From Alnus glutinosa (lineage: Eukaryota > Streptophyta > Magnoliopsida > Fagales > Betulaceae), in assembly GCF_958979055.1 (NCBI RefSeq), contig NC_084887.1, positions 34,884,620-34,948,619 of the forward strand: a DNA stretch of 64,000 nt, written 5' to 3'. Shown here one piece after another: positions 13,328 to 30,621 of this stretch (the stretch's first letter is position 1; every line of letters begins with the position of its first letter). The position numbers and the translations under genes are program-made. The notes beneath the pieces are model-generated. The model worked only from the letters and a program-made list of their open reading frames with translations, had not been told where the DNA came from and ran no database searches.

Positions 13328-14419
13328 TGTAGTAAGGCCTATATCAATTATACTGAATCCGTATTTCTAATCCTGCATGGTTTCCACAAGTTAAAGGTCA
13401 CCTATGAGCTAAAAAATAACATAATACAACTTTTATGCTGCACCAAAAATTTAAAACACCAAATATTATGTCATGCCTCCCAATCCGAACTTCATCTTTG
13501 AGCCAAGAACCTACATCTAACTAAATAGAAACAACCCAAAATCACAATCTACTTCAAACAAAAACTACACCGCTATTTCCGCTGGGAACAAAGAGCACCA
13601 AGACCATCTGAACAAAAACATCTGTTTATATTGCCAAATAAAAATTACCAAGATATATATGACTACTGTGACAAGAAAACCCATTTCTTGACTGGGTTGT
13701 TGTCCTTATGCATACCGTCAATTATTTAAAAACACAATTCAATCAGTCAGTATGCAGCTACAATATAGGTAACCACAAGATGAACACAAAAAAAAAAATC
13801 CTTCAGCTCACACTCAAAGAGCCCAGCAAGGAAATGGAAAACTCAAAAACAAAGCAGCAACCACAATCCACTTATATTTCCACTAAAATAAGTAACATTC
13901 GAGTAAGTAAAACACTTGAAGACAAATTACTACAAGCATAAGGCAAAAACGAAGACTTCATCTAAATACGCACCCGATTTGGTCGCTGCATAGTTTCTCA
14001 ATGGAGTAAGAACTAGAGTGAGCTTAAGAAAACACAGTGCCCGCAAACCAATACAGAGAACAATATGAAAATCAACAAGCAACCCAGGAACTAAACGCTA
14101 AAACCAAACTAATTTACATTGATTAAACCCACCAAACTTTGAAATACAAGAGGTTCCCCACAAAGCAAAACTTACCCACAAACATGCCACTCAGTTATAC
14201 AACTACATTCAGAGCATATACAGATATATATTAGAGCAAAATCAAAGTGGGTGCGAGCAATGTGACCCAGATCTGAGACATACCGGAGAAACAGAGAATA
14301 CTGACAGTTAAGACGAATGAAATGTTTCAACTAAATGTTTACGCAGAAGGAGAGAGCAAAAAGTTTTAAACTTGAAAAAAAGAAAAAAATAAAAAATAAA
14401 AATAAGAAGAGAAAAAGAC

Positions 14420-14454
<35 letters not shown>
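13328..14454 (-). promoter_or_regulatory. 5' leader and promoter region of the IQD gene, with (GA)n tract
   Basis: No coding exon is seen. A tgcag acceptor-like site about 50 bases before the ATG suggests a 5'-UTR intron, common in IQD genes, but the first non-coding exon cannot be placed firmly. A (GA)n tract of about 33 bases at 14422-14454 reads as (CT)n on the gene's strand, a frequent plant core-promoter or leader feature. Confidence 0.45.
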
Positions 14455-14458
<4 letters not shown>

Positions 14459-16280
14459 TGTTATATTGTTAAAAATAAAAATAAAAGCAAGTCAACGTTT
14501 TTGTTAAGTTTTTTGAATAATTTTTGTCATTATTTGGGGGATATTTTAATAATTCCTTTAAATTAGAGAATCTACCCTTCGATAAAAGCTTGATAAAGAG
14601 GTTGCAACAAAAGTGATAATTTAGAATAATAATATATTATTTTTATCAAGAAAAAATTAAATTTAAGGAGGAGATTGAGATTAATGTGAAGTTATTGTAC
14701 CGTGTGTGACCATTTAGTAAAGTATATTTATTCTTTTAAAGTAAAGCGAGTAAATAAGCTTTTCTTAAGAAGTTCATAAATTTATGTATAATAATTGTCT
14801 ACTACATAAATTTTATAAGTGTAAGAAAAAGGGATATTAATAAGATATGATCACACACTCATTTGATCCATTTATACTTAAGTTTCAATACATTTCCTAT
14901 GTTAATATTCATTTTTTAACTTCCAAACGGTTCATAATACTTTAGGCTTACACGAGAGAGAGAGAGAGAGAGAGAGAAAAAAAAAAAGGAAAAAAAAGAC
15001 ACGACCTACTCTTGTGACTAAAATGGTAGAAAATAGTGGTTCGGCCATTACCGATAGCCAAAAACATGTAGTTTAGCATGATGCAATTCCCTTAAATGAC
15101 AGCTCCAATTAATTGCAAGGGACATGTGGGTCGCCTTATATTATGTTTTCCGGACAACATAAATAAGTATACAACAAGGACCACAAATTGAAATTTTGGA
15201 TCCCCTACCTTAGAAAAGACTTAATATTTTTGAAAAGAAGAAATTGTAGTTAAGTCTGAGTTGGGTCCTTCTCGGGGAGCACCGACAGCTTAGAGTGCAT
15301 GGATTAATTAAGCCATCAGAAATAAATAGCATAAAGAATTCAATATTGGATGAGATGTAAAGGGCCATGGTTTCATTATTATTAAAAGCTGAAGCTAAAG
15401 AATTGAGATAATAAAATGGACCATGCTGATGTGACCATCAACCAATGTTTACTGATCGATGCCAGAAATTGAGATAAAAAAAAGTTTGCATGCACCTTCA
15501 CACTATACATTCATCTAAACGCCTTTTCTTCTAAAGTGATGGTGAGATCTTAAAGTTTGGCTAACGATGCTAATTTGGCCAATTAGCAAGATTGATACTT
15601 TGCCGACACATTGTTCCAGGTCACGTCGAATATGTTCGGATCCATTTTGAAAGAGTTGAAAAAAAAAAAAAAAAAAAAAAAAAAACCCACGTTGGTCTGG
15701 CATAATTTTTTAAAGGGTACTTTAATATTTTTAATCCAAACTTTTTTTTTTTATTTGATATCAAAATAAAGGGAAAAGTATACGTATTCATTCAAAGTAT
15801 CACTCAATTGTTAATATCTCTTCAAACTAACAATTGTGTCAATGTCCCCCCCAAATTTGACAAATCGTCCATCACTAGCAACTCCACCGAATTTGACCTT
15901 GGGTGGCCCATGCTGCTAATGACGTCCGCCTGTAATGACTATCAATCAAACATGGTTGCGCTGATCAAACTATAATCCATTGACACCAAGGTGACTCTGA
16001 ACAATAAACTTGAATATAGAGTATAACTCGTATATTGGTAAGCACATGACCACCATCCATAAATGAAATATCATGTCATACGATGCAATTTAGTCATAGT
16101 CTTTTACATGAATACATGCTTTCATAAACAAGCTCACATGATGCATCATTCTATTTCCAAATATCCATTAACATTGAAAAATTAGTTCACGTATAATTTA
16201 TGTGAATTGTAAGCATGTACGTTTAGATACAAAAAAACATTCATATTATAAAATGAATTATAATAATAAGTATTCATATG
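14455..16280. other. Gene-free spacer
   Basis: No exon, RNA gene or complete element was recognised. It contains a second GA tract (14955-14978) and a poly(A) run at 15660-15685. Confidence 0.5.
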
Positions 16281-16289
16281 AACTTTATT

Positions 16290-17262
16290 TACCTAGGTCG
16301 TAAGGCTCATCCAAATAAACGTACAGAAACTCAACACCCTTGAAATATGTGAAAGATCTCAAATCATAACTTAAGCTAAGCTAAAACGGCCTAAAAATTA
16401 ATTTGATAGCAAAATGATCATTCTGTCTGACCATTGTATGTTTGTTTATCGTGTCGAACAATCGATCATTCGGTTAGACCACTAAATGTTCATTGATTTG
16501 ACATAAACTTCCATTTTTAGAAAGGTCATAGTTTAACCCATTATAATACGACCTAAGGTTCTATCACGTTTCTTATCATTGTCATAAATGTAAACTCAAC
16601 GTCCATACACCTCCATGCTTATCAAACCATAACAAACCTCAAACCCATTATAAATCCAATCACAAATCGACGTCCAAGCATATAGATCCACATTTATAAC
16701 TCCAAAAAGTAGGTTAATCATAGATAAGTGACTAGATATCACAACATAATTGTCACCCATAACCATCAAACTATTAATCATCATCAAACTCATAATACCC
16801 AACTTAAGAGCTTAGATATACAAACTCAAGAGTAAATATACGATTAATAAGCTAACACAACAAGGAAACAAAGTGATAACATGCTAACAACAACATTCAA
16901 AATGAGATTGAAGTAGAAGATTACCTCATCTTGGAAGTAACTCTCAAGATCCTTCCTCTTTCTCCCTTTCCCTCTATCTCTCTCTAGGCTTTCTAGAGGA
17001 TGGGGACAGCAAATATAATTAAAGAGTTGAAGATATGCATTTAAAGTTGTACCATGCATGAAGAAAAGGGCTAAGATGTCGAAAATTTAATTATTGTAAT
17101 TGCCAATCAAACATTCGGTCATCGAGTCAATAATTCATAGCTAGAATTGTATCAATGAATCATAAAATCCAAAAAAGTAAAAAATTTTACACTTCTCTCA
17201 ACTCCAAACATCATAGGTTATAATTAGAGTATTATTAACCATAATAATTATTAGGATGTTAC
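16290..17262 (-). mobile_element. Possible solo LTR of a gypsy-type element
   Basis: Read on the minus strand, the sequence ending at 17262 begins TGTAACATCCTAAT, the usual start of plant gypsy LTRs. It continues without coding capacity to about 16290. The opposite end and a 5-bp target duplication were not resolved. Confidence 0.3.
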
Positions 17263-17684
17263 AAGTGTCCATATCATGATCTAATATTTATCGGAACAAC
17301 TATAGAATCACGATCTAATATTTCTTTTATTATACTTTAGTTTACTAGCATACTTATGTTATCTTATATAATTACGTGAGATATGTCATTAGAATAATAA
17401 TTAAGTAATTTTAATATATTGAGTGTATATTTCTTCAAATCTTGGTCATAACTCTCTTCTTATAATCTAAACTAGTTTAATTTTTTTTCTTCTCAATTAT
17501 ATATATATATATATATATAAAATTTAATTTTATAATGCAGCCATTTATATAGTCAACTTCAAGTTCTTCAACATACGAGAGAATTATTGACCACCAGAAA
17601 CGACGTCGTTTAAGAGCAAACGCCATACCATTCGTCTCCAGGACTGACTTGCCTCTCTCGCTTCCAGAGCTCCTTAAACCCCAA

Positions 17685-20600
17685 ATGGGTTATCTGGGCA
17701 GAGCTTCAAGGACCCTACAACCGCTCAAACATTTCTCTCTCGCTCACACTCCCTCTAAATTTGGCCCATTTTCCAATATACTCAAAGGCAACGCGCTATG
17801 TACCAGAATAGGAAACAACCATTTTGGTTTGAGTCATGGGTTTTCCTCTCATTCTCGCCAAAGCAGCGAAGAGAATGGCATAGATTTGAGCCAGTACCCT
17901 CCAGAGAGGATCAGAAACTTTTCCATTATCGCGCACGTCGACCACGGCAAGTCTACCCTCGCTGACAGGCTTTTGGAGCTCACTGGGACCATTAAGAGGG
18001 GCCATGGTCAGCCTCAGTACCTCGACAAGCTGCAGGTATATGAAACTTTCATGACTGCTTTTGTTTTTTTTGTTTTTTTTTTTTGGGAAAAAATGTGAAC
18101 TGGGTATTGAATGAATTTGTATTACTTTGGACTTGGAGTATATGGTACTTTTAATGGGTTTGTTCCTGAGTGAAGTTTATATTAGCTTTCTTAGAGAATA
18201 GAAAATAAAAGAAATTTATAATTGGTTCTTTGCATGATGGCGTGGTTTGAAGCCATCGTTCATTCTTTAGCTAGTAAGGATGATGATTAACAAGACACTC
18301 ATTTTTATTGTGGTTGGCAATTCGTGATAGTTTATCTACTAAGGACAAGATGTTGAAATTGGGTAATTCATCAAAAAAAGTTGTTGAAATGGGGTATGGT
18401 AGGGGATATGAAATGCTTATTTTGTCACCATAGCATTGAATGTAGGGAGCATTTATTTTTTGAATGTGGGTGGAGCAAAAGGTTATGGAGAGAGGTAATG
18501 CTCAAATGCCTTGTTAACCCCATATGTTTTGGTTGGGATGAAGTTGTAAAGGAAGGTGTGAAGGCTTGGAAGGGTAAAAAGCTGCATAGCAATGTTTGTG
18601 AATTGGCTTTGGGTGCTACCGTTTACAATATTTGGAAGCATCCAAATAATATCAAATTTTGTACTCGGGTGAATTCTGAAAGGAAAATAGATGTTCTAGT
18701 AATTCTAAACGTCATACTCATGTCCCTCTTATGTCCATCTAAAACTGATGTAGCTTTTAAAATCACCATTTGATCAAAATCCAATAATGATCTATCATAA
18801 ATCAAACGGTGATTTTAAAAGCCACATCATTTTTAAAGGGACACAAGAGAGACATGGGTATGACGTCTAGAATTACTCAGGATGTTCAGTTACAATGCCA
18901 CTAATGTCAAGCTTTGTGAAAATTGGGGTATTCCTTTGAGTGTTATGGATTTGAATGGCTGAAGGGATGCTATAATGGTTGCTGCACTGGTAGCAGGGCA
19001 GTTGGTTTTCTTTGCTCTGTTCTGTTAAGATTTGTTGGTTTGCTCAATGTATAGTTGTCGGTTTATTGGATTTTGTATTGTTTGATTGTTAAGTCTGTAG
19101 GTTCAGGGATTTTATTGTGGGGGTCTGGCTGAGTATGGATAGTTGTGATTTTGTTTGTGCGTTTGATTGTTGTAAAGTTTCTGGGTTCCAGCCTGGTGTT
19201 ACTAGCCTGCTGGAGTGTTCTTTGTATCTTTTGTGTTTGGAATGAAAAATCTTATTCATCCAAAAAAAAAAAAAAAAGAAAAAAAAACCTCTCTAACCCA
19301 GCCAAAAGAATATAATGCTACATTGAACATGGAATAATAAGACAGCTCATTCATTAGAAAATAGGGACTTGGTTTTAAATAAGTTCTGTTTGTCAAATTT
19401 CTATCTATAAGATATTGGGTTTCTTTGGGAGTTATGTAAGCTTGAGTTAATGGTGGAAAAAGACTCTTGTTACACTTTATGCAGTTTCTGTGTTACAGGA
19501 ATGCTGTATTACTTGATTTGTATTCGATATGCCACTTGTTTGATGAAATCTGGACTGTAATAGGTAGAGAGAGAAAGGGGAATCACGGTGAAAGCTCAAA
19601 CAGCAACCATGTTCCACAAATACAACCTTCATGGTACTGACAAAAGTGATGTGCAAGACCAACCAAGTTTTCTACTGAATTTGATTGACACACCTGGTCA
19701 TGTGGATTTCAGCTATGAAGTATCAAGATCCCTGGCAGCTTGCCAGGGTGCTCTTTTGGTTGTTGATGCTGCCCAGGGTGTTCAAGCACAAACTGTTGCT
19801 AACTTTTATCTTGCTTTTGAATCTAACCTGACAATAATACCTGTCATAAATAAGATTGACCAGCCAACTGCTGATCCTGATCGTGTTAAAGCACAACTAA
19901 AGTCAATGTTTGATCTCGATCCTAGTGATGCTCTTTTAACATCTGCCAAAACAGGGCAGGGTCTGGAGCAAGTCCTTCCTGCAGTTATAGAGCGCATACC
20001 TCCTCCACCTGGGAAAAGTGGTTCACCCTTGCGTATGCTTTTACTAGATTCGTATTATGATGAATACAAAGGAGTCATATGCCATGTTGCAGTTGTTGAT
20101 GGTATGCTGCATAAGGGGGATAAGATTTCATCCGTGGGGACTGGCCAAGCTTATGAAGTTTCAGATGTTGGCATCATGCATCCTGAACTCACTCCCACTG
20201 GTGTCCTTCATACTGGACAAGTGGGATATGTTGTGAGTGGCATGCGTTCAACCAAAGAGGCTTGTATTGGAGACACTCTTTATCATAGTCGAAGCATTGT
20301 AGAGCCCCTTCCAGGTATATATATTTCTGTATTCTTTTTTTTCTTTTTCTTTTTTTGGGTGGGGGTTCTGCAATGTGATTAAAAAAAGAAGAAGAAGTTT
20401 CTGCAACCTCCTGTTTCATGCACTTATTGTTGCTATTTGCAACTAGGCTGTGCGTGTTGAGAATTGAATTGACATCCCCTAAAAAAAGTGTGAGTTGAAA
20501 CCTTCAAATAAGGCTCACATTTCTGAAGTCGTCAGTGCATGCTGAGAAAAATGTGGATGCACACCTTGACAGTATAAGACAATGAAAGTAGTCTTTACTA

Positions 20601-23600
20601 TGCAGAAGATTGTGGAAATTCACCTTCCCCCTTCAAGTGTGGTGGTGAATTAATCATGATTTGGCATTTTCTTCCCCAGAGAAATTATTGACAAATAATC
20701 TCATGTAAAGCAAAGAGAAAGAGTTAAAAATTATGCTATATATATATATATATATACACACACGATGCATGCTAGAGTATTTTTTATTTTCTTAAAAAAA
20801 GAAGATAGAAACCAGATGAGCTTTGAGACTGTTAATTAACATGTGGATCGTATGCAAATATTCCATTTATCAACTTATCCAAAAAAAAAAATTAACATGT
20901 AAATTGTGTGTGACAGACACTAGTCTATATAAGATATGTGAACTTATTTCAGTGGGTTTTGGAGCTTCATAAGCAACATATTGAGAATTGAATTGACATC
21001 TCCTAAAATAAGTGTGAGTTGAAACCTTTAAATTATGTGAACTTATTCTATAAGATATGTGAACTTCTTTCAACGGGTTTTGGAGCTTGATAAGCAACAT
21101 AAACAAGCTATTTAAGCTGAGGAATATGATCTGTATCTATAGGGATCACTTGCTGTTTTCTTATTGGCTTATAATAGATAGCATGGCATGCGAAGTTTTA
21201 GAAGAAAGTTGATAAAAATAATGACTGGAAATGTATATGTTTTAGTTGGATGACTACCTGATGTTTCGTCATGTCAAGTATTAATATTGGCTTTTCCCTG
21301 CAAGCGATAGATCTCTTGTATAATGGATTTAAAAAATATTCCCACGCCTAGGAACCCAGTTGCAGTGTAAATGGTATTGCTTGATAAATAAAAACTTGAA
21401 ATTTTATACAGACTTGCAGATATGCAGTTTACAAGCATACATAGCGATAACAGAAGGCGATTCTGTGTCTTGGGATGATATATTTTTGTTGGGTTATACC
21501 CTTTGTAGCACTCTCTTCTTGCCGATGTTCATGCATACCTCATTGTGATGTTTAGTGTGTTGAATCTGTCTATGGGATTGGTAAATCCATTGCAGCAATC
21601 ATGCGGTCATGAGCTTCCTGCTTATCCACTGGGAAAAAACTTTTTACTAATTGCATTTTAAACTAAGGCTGCAGAGAATTGACTAATGTTGCTTAGAATG
21701 TAATTTCTTTTTAATGAATGCACTGAGTGACAACTGTGAGATTGTTAGAATCCTGTTGATTGGGGTGTTTAAAATTTGAAACATAAAGGTATTAATTAAT
21801 GCTGGGCAATTTGTTCTGCCCCGGTCTAGCTTTGGCTCGGCAGCCAAACGTCATATTTGTAAAAGCTTCTGTTGTTATTGCTAGCCACTGCCAACGATTC
21901 CATGAGATTATCTCTAGCATAGTTACTGGAGGTAATGGCTGTGTCAATTTTACTATTTAACCATTATGATTGGACTGTTTTCTCAATTTAATTTATTTTT
22001 TTCCTCAGAGGAGAGGGATTATTACTAATTTTGGGGATACTGACTTCTTTCTTTCTTTCTTTTCTTTTCTTCTTCTTCTTCTTCTTCTTCTTTTTTTTTT
22101 TTTTTTTTTTTTACAATGAATTTTTATTAGGTTTTCTTATAGTAAATAAATGTTTTGGCTGCAATTTGATTTCAGATTTTCCAGGTCCTGACACCTACCT
22201 TATGCATGTGTGCTTTTGTATGCTTTCGAAATGTAGGATTCAAGCCTGTGAAACATATGGTCTTCTCTGGTGTTTATCCAGCTGATGGATCTGATTTTGA
22301 AGCTCTCAATCATGCAATAGAGAGACTGACATGCAATGATGCTAGCGTCTCCGTCGCTAAAGAGAGTAGCACTGCACTAGGGCTGGGTTTTAGGTGTGGC
22401 ATCCACTATTGACTTGTTTCTTTTACTTCTTAGAAGAAGGATTCTGCTCCTACTACCACTTGACATTTGAGCCTTTTCATATGGAGTACATTTTTTGTAT
22501 GCTTATTGTGTTCTACCTACAGGTGTGGTTTCTTAGGCTTACTTCACATGGATGTTTTCCATCAGCGGCTTGAACAGGTGATCTTTCTCGTCTTTTGTTA
22601 ATAGAAAACCAAAAAACTGTGTTTGGTTATTTATAAGAGTTCTTCTCATTCAGGATAAAGACTGCTATTGAACATAATATCTAGAAAGTGGCATTGGGAT
22701 TTGCCATGCGATAAATATAACATGATATCAAGAATCTACTTTTAATTGAACATATCTGTGTCTGGTGTCTGCTCTACATGGTCAAGTATTATGTAGAGCT
22801 GAAGTTCAATGACATGATATTTGTTCGTAAATCATACTTTTTAGATATATTCTGCTTAGTGTTTTCAATACCTTTGCTTTTTGGCCTATTAATATTGAGA
22901 CTCATGTCTGTTTATGCAATAACAGGAGTATGGAGCTCATGTTATTTCTACTGTTCCAACCGTTCCTTATATTTTTGAGTATTCTGATGGAAGGTATGTA
23001 ATGTAATCTTGTGTCTGTGAGATAGTTTTCCCATCTGCTTTACCAAAGATTTTTTTGTTGGTCCTTTTTCTAGCAAAGTTCAAGTACAGAATCCTGCTGC
23101 ATTTCCCTCAAATCCCAAGCAACAAGTTACAGCTTGTTGGGAACCTACTGTAATAGCTACAATTATCATCCCTAGTGAGTAAGCTCTCATATTCCCTTGT
23201 CATAGTTACTTTTTGGTTGCATGCAAAGCATTTATTTATCCTGTCTTCATTTTTTGTCCGTTGAAGGTATGTGGGGCCTGTTATTACCCTATGCTCTGAA
23301 CGGAGAGGGCAGCAGTTGGAGTATTCATTCGTTGATAGGTAGCTTTTGCACCAAAATTGGTCTTAAATGATATGTTAAGTATCCTCAGTGGTTCAGTTTT
23401 TGTATGGGTTAGCAGAATGTGTAATCAAGCTACTATTATGTGCCCACAATTGAAGGGTCTCACCTTAAATGTTTTGTTGATCCCTTCATTTTCTTTCCTT
23501 TTTTTTCCCCCTAGAAATTTAGTGATTTGGGTGTTATATAGAGACAGGCCATTGTATGCTTCATTGCTCATAGTCATAGGTTGTTAGTAAGTCATGATGC

Positions 23601-23812
23601 TGCATTTTAATTGATTACTTGTAATTTTTAGATTAAGTAACCGTAGACAAACTCATTTATATTTGAAATATTGATATCTGTTTAATACATGCAGTCAGCG
23701 CGCATTTATGAAGTATCGCTTACCTTTGAGGGAAATTGTTGTTGACTTTTACAATGAACTGAAAAGTATAACGTCAGGATATGCCTCATTTGATTATGAG
23801 GATGCTGAGTAA

Positions 23813-23889
<77 letters not shown>

Positions 23890-24863
23890 GACCCGCATGC
23901 GCGTACATAGGTTATTATATAAATTAGTTTCATGGCAGCCTCATGCATGGCTTTGAGTGTTGATGTCACAAGTAGCTAGGTTGTACATCCAAGAAATGGC
24001 CATATCTCCTAGCTTTCAGTAAAGTGAGGGTTGAATAGTTTCCCCTCGTTTGATGCATTTTATGGGTGTGATTGACAGATATCAAGAATCTGATCTGGTG
24101 AAACTTGATATCCTCTTGAATGGACAATCAGTTGATGCCATGGCTACCATTGTTCATAACTTGAAGGCACAACGTGTTGGTCGTCAACTGGTTGAGAAAC
24201 TGAAAAAATTCATAGACAGGTCTGTCTATCTGGTCTTAATTGCCAATTTTGTTTTTGTTTCTGTATCTTTTTCTGGTTTATTCCAGAGTAGCCAATTATG
24301 TTAATGATTTTGAGCAGGCAAATGTTCGAGATAACAATACAAGCTGCAATTGGATCGAAGGTCATTGCGAGGGAGACGTAAGTTCTGTTTTAAAGTTTTT
24401 AGAAGGTCATCATGTCTGGTTTTGGTAAATTCTTCATGGTAAAAAGGGACTGAAACTTTTTAAATCTCATGCATAATTATTGACCTGGGGTAATATTCTA
24501 ATTCCTTAGTAAGTTCTCTCATTGGTTTTATTTGTGACAAATTTTTTGAAGTGTTTTCATTGCAAAGTTGTATATTTGATTTCATTTGTCACGGACAAAA
24601 TTTCTAAGATTTTCATTGCAAAGTTTCATCCCCCATTTTAGTGTAACCGCTTCTTTAACTTTCACTGTTCGCCTAAGTCTGTCTACTTTGATTTTAGGAT
24701 TTCGGCTATGAGAAAAAATGTTCTTGCAAAGTGCTATGGTGGGGATGTTACTCGGAAGAGGAAATTGTTGGAGAAGCAAAAGGAAGGAAAGAAGCGAATG
24801 AAACGCGTTGGTTCTGTTGATATACCTCAGGAGGCATTTCATGAACTTCTGAAGGTTTCATGA
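17685..24863 (+). CDS. GUF1: Translation factor GUF1 (LepA/EF4), mitochondrial
   Basis: Eleven exons: 17685..18035, 19564..20314, 22237..22393, 22523..22577, 22926..22993, 23074..23178, 23267..23338, 23695..23808, 24079..24219, 24318..24377 and 24698..24863. They join in phase to 679 aa, close to the length of the family. Residues 1-65 are Ser/Arg/His-rich without acidic residues until SEEN, a mitochondrial presequence. The G motifs are complete: AHVDHGKS (83-90), RGIT (122-125), DTPGH (159-163), NKID (213-216) and SAK (244-246). The LepA-specific C-terminal half follows: [21 protein letters not shown], the [18 protein letters not shown] block and the basic tail [27 protein letters not shown]4 is a ribosome-dependent GTPase that back-translocates or rescues stalled ribosomes. 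The first in-frame ATG is used; TTG codons just upstream were not. Intron 1 carries transposon insertions and intron 8 starts with a long CT tract. Confidence 0.95.
18285..19288 (+). mobile_element. 3' fragment of a LINE (zf-RVT region to poly(A)) in GUF1 intron 1
   Basis: The frame from about 18300 reads [16 protein letters not shown] and then, after a slip, [19 protein letters not shown], the Cys/His pattern of the reverse-transcriptase zinc-binding domain at the 3' end of plant non-LTR retrotransposons. The unit ends in gaaaaatcttattcatcc plus a long A-rich tail (19262-19288). It is 5'-truncated, shifted in frame and interrupted by a MITE, so it is inactive. It lies in the same orientation as GUF1. 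Confidence 0.75.
18698..18878. mobile_element. MITE nested in the LINE fragment
   Basis: The ends agtaattctaaacgtcatac and, reverse-complemented, agtaattctagacgtcatac are nearly identical and the inverted match extends about 75 bases, through catgtcc, ctcttatgtcc and TTTTAAAATCACC. The LINE-like sequence resumes after it, so the MITE inserted later than the LINE. Confidence 0.8.
20457..21104. repeat. Dispersed internal duplications in GUF1 intron 2
   Basis: A unit starting gagaattgaattgacatc occurs at about 20458 and 20983. A second unit (gatatgtgaacttatttcag, ending gcttcataagcaacata) occurs at about 20933 and 21055. Both pairs are more than 85 percent alike by eye. No coding meaning is evident. 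Confidence 0.65.
23817..23886 (+). repeat. (CT)n microsatellite of about 70 bp
   Basis: About 35 uninterrupted CT units lie just inside the donor of GUF1 intron 8 (gtaagt at 23809). As a pyrimidine run near a splice site it may be length-variable between individuals. Confidence 0.9.
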
Positions 24864-24880
24864 AGAAAATGTCCAAAGAA

Positions 24881-24976
24881 TTGGCCATATTTGGAACTGG
24901 TAATGTCAGCTCATCCCTTATGTTCCTGTTGGCCATATTTGGAACTGGTAATGTCAGTTCATCACTTATCTTCCTG
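24881..24976 (+). repeat. Tandem 48-bp duplication in the GUF1 3' region
   Basis: Two adjacent 48-base units start ttggccatatttggaactgg at 24881 and 24929 and differ at only a few positions. They lie 18 bases after the stop codon, in the presumed 3' UTR. Confidence 0.85.
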
Positions 24977-25261
24977 TCAGGTGTTAAGGTTTATTACATT
25001 ATCGATTACAGCTAAGACATTGTGCATATGGGTTAAAATTTTAATGTGTAATGGGAGGGAATTCCACTCGTTTAAAAGTAGAAGGGAATTTCAAAAATTT
25101 GTAATGAGGTTGTTGACTTTAAGTTAGTTCCCAAACTAATTCCCCTTTTGCAAAAAACTCTTCCCCCAGGGTTAATACAATACAGACTATTGTAGTTTGT
25201 GGGTATTATAATAACAATCATTCTTCAATTGTCGCCGAGTGGCTAAGCCCCTCTTTGCTCG

Positions 25262-25402
25262 TTTTCAGGTTTATGGTTGTGAGAAAAAGTGATGGGAAAG
25301 GCTGTTGGAAAAAGCAAAACGAGGAAAGAAGCAAATGAAGTGCGCCACCTCCTTGGGTGGCCTTCTGATGAGCTGCCAGAGCTTTCGAGTAGACAAGAAA
25401 AA
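25262..25402 (+). pseudogene. Degenerate copy of the last GUF1 exon
   Basis: Following a tttcag at about 25263, the sequence resembles the terminal exon at 24698..24863. The core ttggaaaaagcaaaacgagg aaagaagcaaatgaa parallels ttggagaagcaaaaggaagg aaagaagcgaatgaa, giving LLEKAKRGKKQMK against [13 protein letters not shown]. Downstream, cttctgatgagctgcc recalls the HELLK end. The reading frame is not conserved beyond the core. A local partial duplication is inferred; whether it is ever spliced in is unknown. Confidence 0.5.
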
Positions 25403-26156
25403 TGACCACATCTGGCCATGGATGATTTTTTCCTCTTTACAAGTAGCACAAATGCTTTCTAGCAACAAAATTTAGAGATACTGGCAAAATTCCCATGTTT
25501 TGGGGTTATTTTTGGTGAGTATCACAAGTTCTTATAGAATTTCCCTTTGGTTGGGGGCACAGTGGATATTCCGCTGGTTGGCGTGTTTCAACATTCCTCT
25601 GTTGATGCATGCACATAAAGGCCCGTTTTTCCCTTTGTGACTTCTATTGATAAGATTAACCGAGATTAATAGTTCGACTTGATTCTTGAAGAGTGAGTAC
25701 TATATCTAGTCAAAGGCGAATACATGCCTATTTTACTGCCACAGTTATATAGAAGTAAATTGATTCCTTGAGATGTTATTAAAGAGGCAATTTTGTTTTT
25801 GCTCATTCAAGAAATAATGAGTTAAGGTTCCCTTTTTATATCATTTTTCTGCGCGCATGAACTTTTAACTTGCTCTACATTTCTGAAAACCTGGCTTGTA
25901 TAGATCTGCATTTTACTTGATATTGCATTTTACTTGATATTGAACAGAGGAAAGAACAGGAGACTACTTATGTTCAAAGGATGACTTTTACTGTCATGGT
26001 TTCAGGGCAATGTTGGCCCATCCTATATTGCCAGCGTAATGTATAAAATGTATGCAAAAAAAAAAAAAAAAAAGCCTGTATGGGAGGCGTTGTCAAAAAA
26101 GGAAAAAAGGAAGCTTCAATCATCATGACATCCCAGGCGATATTATTTAAGACCCA

Positions 26157-30621
<4,465 letters not shown>

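Noticed and set aside
18381..18773. A separate small gene within GUF1 intron 1
   Set aside because: The protein is the zf-RVT end of a LINE, is followed by an A-tail, and is broken by a MITE.
23817..23886. CRISPR-like or satellite array
   Set aside because: It is a simple dinucleotide repeat; no spaced direct repeats typical of CRISPR occur anywhere in this plant sequence.
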